Positions 62,278 through 64,000 of a DNA stretch of 64,000 bases are shown one piece after another. A model generated the notes under the pieces. It did not search any database, was not told the origin of the DNA, and saw nothing but the letters and a program-made list of their open reading frames with translations. The stretch's first letter is position 1; every line of letters begins with the position of its first letter. The stretch is from Diplosphaera chodatii (lineage: Eukaryota; Chlorophyta; Trebouxiophyceae; Prasiolales; Stichococcaceae): NCBI GenBank assembly GCA_032358165.1, contig JAALGY010000052.1, positions 558,001 through 622,000 of the forward strand, written 5' to 3'. Position numbers and translations under genes: made by a program.

Positions 62278-62603
62278 AGCAGCCAGCCATGCAGCAGCAT
62301 CCATCTAACTGGAGGCGGCAGGCATAAGACGCGACGTCTGGTGTCATTGTGTACTGCGCTATTCTTAGGCAGCAGTCAAGGGTTCACGACTTCCCCGTTG
62401 ATGGTGTTGTCTCCTTGCGATATCCTGTGCTTTCCATTCCCTTTGACTAATGCTGATAGTGTTGCAGTTCTGCAGAACAAAGCTAGTCGGTGGGCCATTG
62501 CTCGAGGCAAAAGGAGGTTATGCTTTGAAATATCCTTCAGACCAGAGTGGAACACAGCACAGAAACCATGGTGTTCGGTTTCAAGCGTCGTGTAGCACCA
62601 TCG
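62278..62603. other. Convergent 3' region
   Basis: Between the SEC14 stop (+) and the stop of the last gene (-). Nothing coding is seen. Confidence 0.4.
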
Positions 62604-63990
62604 TCAGTGCATCTCCACAGACCGCTCCCCCCGCGGCGGCCGCTTCATCACAACCTCATAGCCGCCATACCTCGAGTCGATGTACCTGCAGAGGTGGAAC
62701 GTGCCGTCAAGCAACTTCCTATTTCAGACCAGCGGCGCCTGGCAGCAGCCGCTGTGACAGTGCATCTTGGGCGCGATCCAGTGAGGCACTCCATCTCCAG
62801 CATCACCTCTTCCACCCCAGGACCACGGCCCCCAGCACCACCGCGGCCAGCGCAAACATTCCGGCGATTGCCCCCCACCCCGTGAGCGTGAGCGCGTTCC
62901 TCAGCTCCGGGCCGGTCGGCGTGTCCGCGACCCTGATCTGCGTGAAGGTGTCCGGCTGCATAGCATTGGCACAGTAAGCATCAGTAAGGGCCACGCTCTC
63001 GACGCCAGCCGCTGAGGGCGCTGCAGGGTGCGGTATCTGCTTGGAGATGCACGATCAGAGCGAGTGCTCGGTAGCCCCGTTGGATGCTGTGCTGTCTTGA
63101 CAGGTGTGTGTGTGTGTGTGTGTGCGCAGGCGTGCCGTGGCGCGATGCAGGATGGCAGGTGGCCAAGTGACTGACCAGTGCGAATGCAAACCCTGATGTG
63201 GCCACAGCCGCACAATGCTCACCGGCAGGTTGAGCGCGGACTGCAGGCGGGACAGCTGGCTGACCAGGCGGCCCCCCTGCAGCGCCGCCTCGAACTCGTC
63301 GAAGCTGGACGTGTCGCCCAGTGCCACCAGCGCCTGGCACTCCTCGCTCAGCAGCTCCTCCTTGGGCCGGGCACCCTGCGTAATTCCTCGACTTGGTCAT
63401 GTTCCCGTCAGCCTGGCTCAGTATGCAAGAGTCTACAAGTGATGAGCTGCACAGCAATCTTGCGGTCCTGTGTGACTGCAGCCATGCGGACCCCCCGGCA
63501 GCACCATGAAGGCATGCAATCAGGGACATAGCAGAGCGCAACATGTTCATCAGTCCCGCATTGGGGCAGTGTGGGCAAGACGTCGGCTTACCATGCCTCC
63601 GCCGCTGCCTGTTGCGTGCGCATGGGTCGGGTCCTCTGGGATGCCATCGCCGTCCCCAGGCGCGGGTCCCGCATCCTGCCGCAGCCGCCGGCGCCCGCCC
63701 GCCATAACCTCCTAACATGTTGAGCATAAACGTGAGACAACACGACCAATACCTTGTGCAGATTCCAGTGTGGGTCAGGCCACAGAGTGGGACATGCCTG
63801 ATGCTGTAAGACCAGGGCTGCCACTGGGAATGCCAGGGTCTGGAGGCACAACCGCCAGGACCAGCATCAGCAGGCAGCCAACAGGACTTTGGCAAACCGG
63901 CTCGGTCTGGTTGGCAAGTGCATCCATCATGCCGTCCAGCCCGCCATGGTCGTCCACCGTTACACTGTGCTCGGCCAGGCATGTCCTGAT
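62604..63990 (-). CDS. Single-pass membrane protein, 3' part (5' end beyond the window)
   Basis: Five exons close in phase: 63990-63898, 63711-63592, 63375-63223, 62955-62807 and 62685-62604 (TGA). The first carries a phase-0 acceptor at the window edge, so the gene starts outside. The extracytoplasmic part contains CLAEHSVTVDDHGGLDGMMD, an Asp/Gly/Pro-rich linker, and a helical stretch LLSEECQALVALGDTSSFDE. A strong hydrophobic helix (IAGMFALAAVVLGAVVLGW) near the end is followed by a short basic tail with Tyr motifs (YIDSRYGGYEVVMKRPP). This fits a type I membrane protein with a cytosolic sorting tail. The tail faintly recalls V-ATPase accessory proteins of the ATP6AP2 type, but that is not enough for a name. 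A (GT)n tract lies in the intron at 63104-63124. Confidence 0.55.
63104..63124. repeat. (GT)n microsatellite
   Basis: About ten GT units inside an intron of the terminal minus-strand gene. Confidence 0.95.
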
Positions 63991-64000
63991 CTGCAGAGCA

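Overview
This window comes from the nuclear genome of a green plant-lineage eukaryote, most likely a chlorophyte green alga. The DNA is GC-rich. Genes are dense and cut by many short introns, and most splice junctions could be worked out base by base with phases that close. Several products are typical of plants and algae: a plastid heme oxygenase, siroheme-pathway uroporphyrinogen methyltransferase, plastid ribosomal protein bL17, and an SR protein of the plant RS type. TGTAA motifs, the usual chlorophyte poly(A) signal, lie downstream of some stops. I see about 21 protein-coding genes and one tRNA gene. There is no prokaryotic operon, CRISPR array, phage or intact transposon.

Layout. 1-7.6 kb: a type II membrane protein that looks like a beta-propeller glycosidase (+), facing a GIN/adhesin-type beta-repeat protein (-). 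8-15.8 kb: three minus-strand genes, PAF1, a methyl-CpG-binding-domain protein and UPM1. 16.6-20.9 kb: an RsmB/Sun rRNA m5C methyltransferase (+). 21.4-26.5 kb: an F-box protein, MED31 and a membrane RING-H2 ligase (all -). 27-29.4 kb: an M48 metallopeptidase (+). 29.7 kb: a tRNA-Val(CAC) gene. 30.2-36 kb: a DEAH helicase (-), divergent from an intronless heme oxygenase (36.4-37.3 kb, +). 37.8-40.5 kb: an SR splicing factor (-). 41-43.9 kb: a Gfo/Idh/MocA oxidoreductase (+), convergent with intronless bL17 (-). 45.5-49.4 kb: cyclin L (+), convergent with RBBP5 (50-53.8 kb, -). 54.4-55.8 kb: an NTF2-like DUF1348 protein (-). 56.5-62.3 kb: an unrecognised membrane protein that runs in frame into a CRAL-TRIO/SEC14 domain (+). 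62.6-64 kb: the 3' part of a single-pass membrane protein (-), cut by the window end.

The most striking item is the tRNA-Val(CAC) gene at 29656-29740 on the minus strand. It is circularly permuted: the 3' half of the tRNA comes first, then an 11-nt linker, then the 5' half. Joining the halves gives a complete cloverleaf split exactly at 37/38. The flanks form a bulge-helix-bulge with a 4-bp centre and two 3-nt bulges whose expected cut sites give precisely those ends. A TTTT stretch follows.

Other unusual points: two tandem 27-nt exons in the SR gene that each encode the RNP1 core of RRM2 and look mutually exclusive; ten GC-AG introns among roughly 130, with varied donors; very small exons; and a possible alternative terminal exon or fusion at the SEC14 gene. 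Several genes act on RNA polymerase II transcription and mRNA processing (PAF1, MED31, RBBP5, cyclin L, SR factor, DEAH helicase), but eukaryotic neighbours need not be functionally linked.
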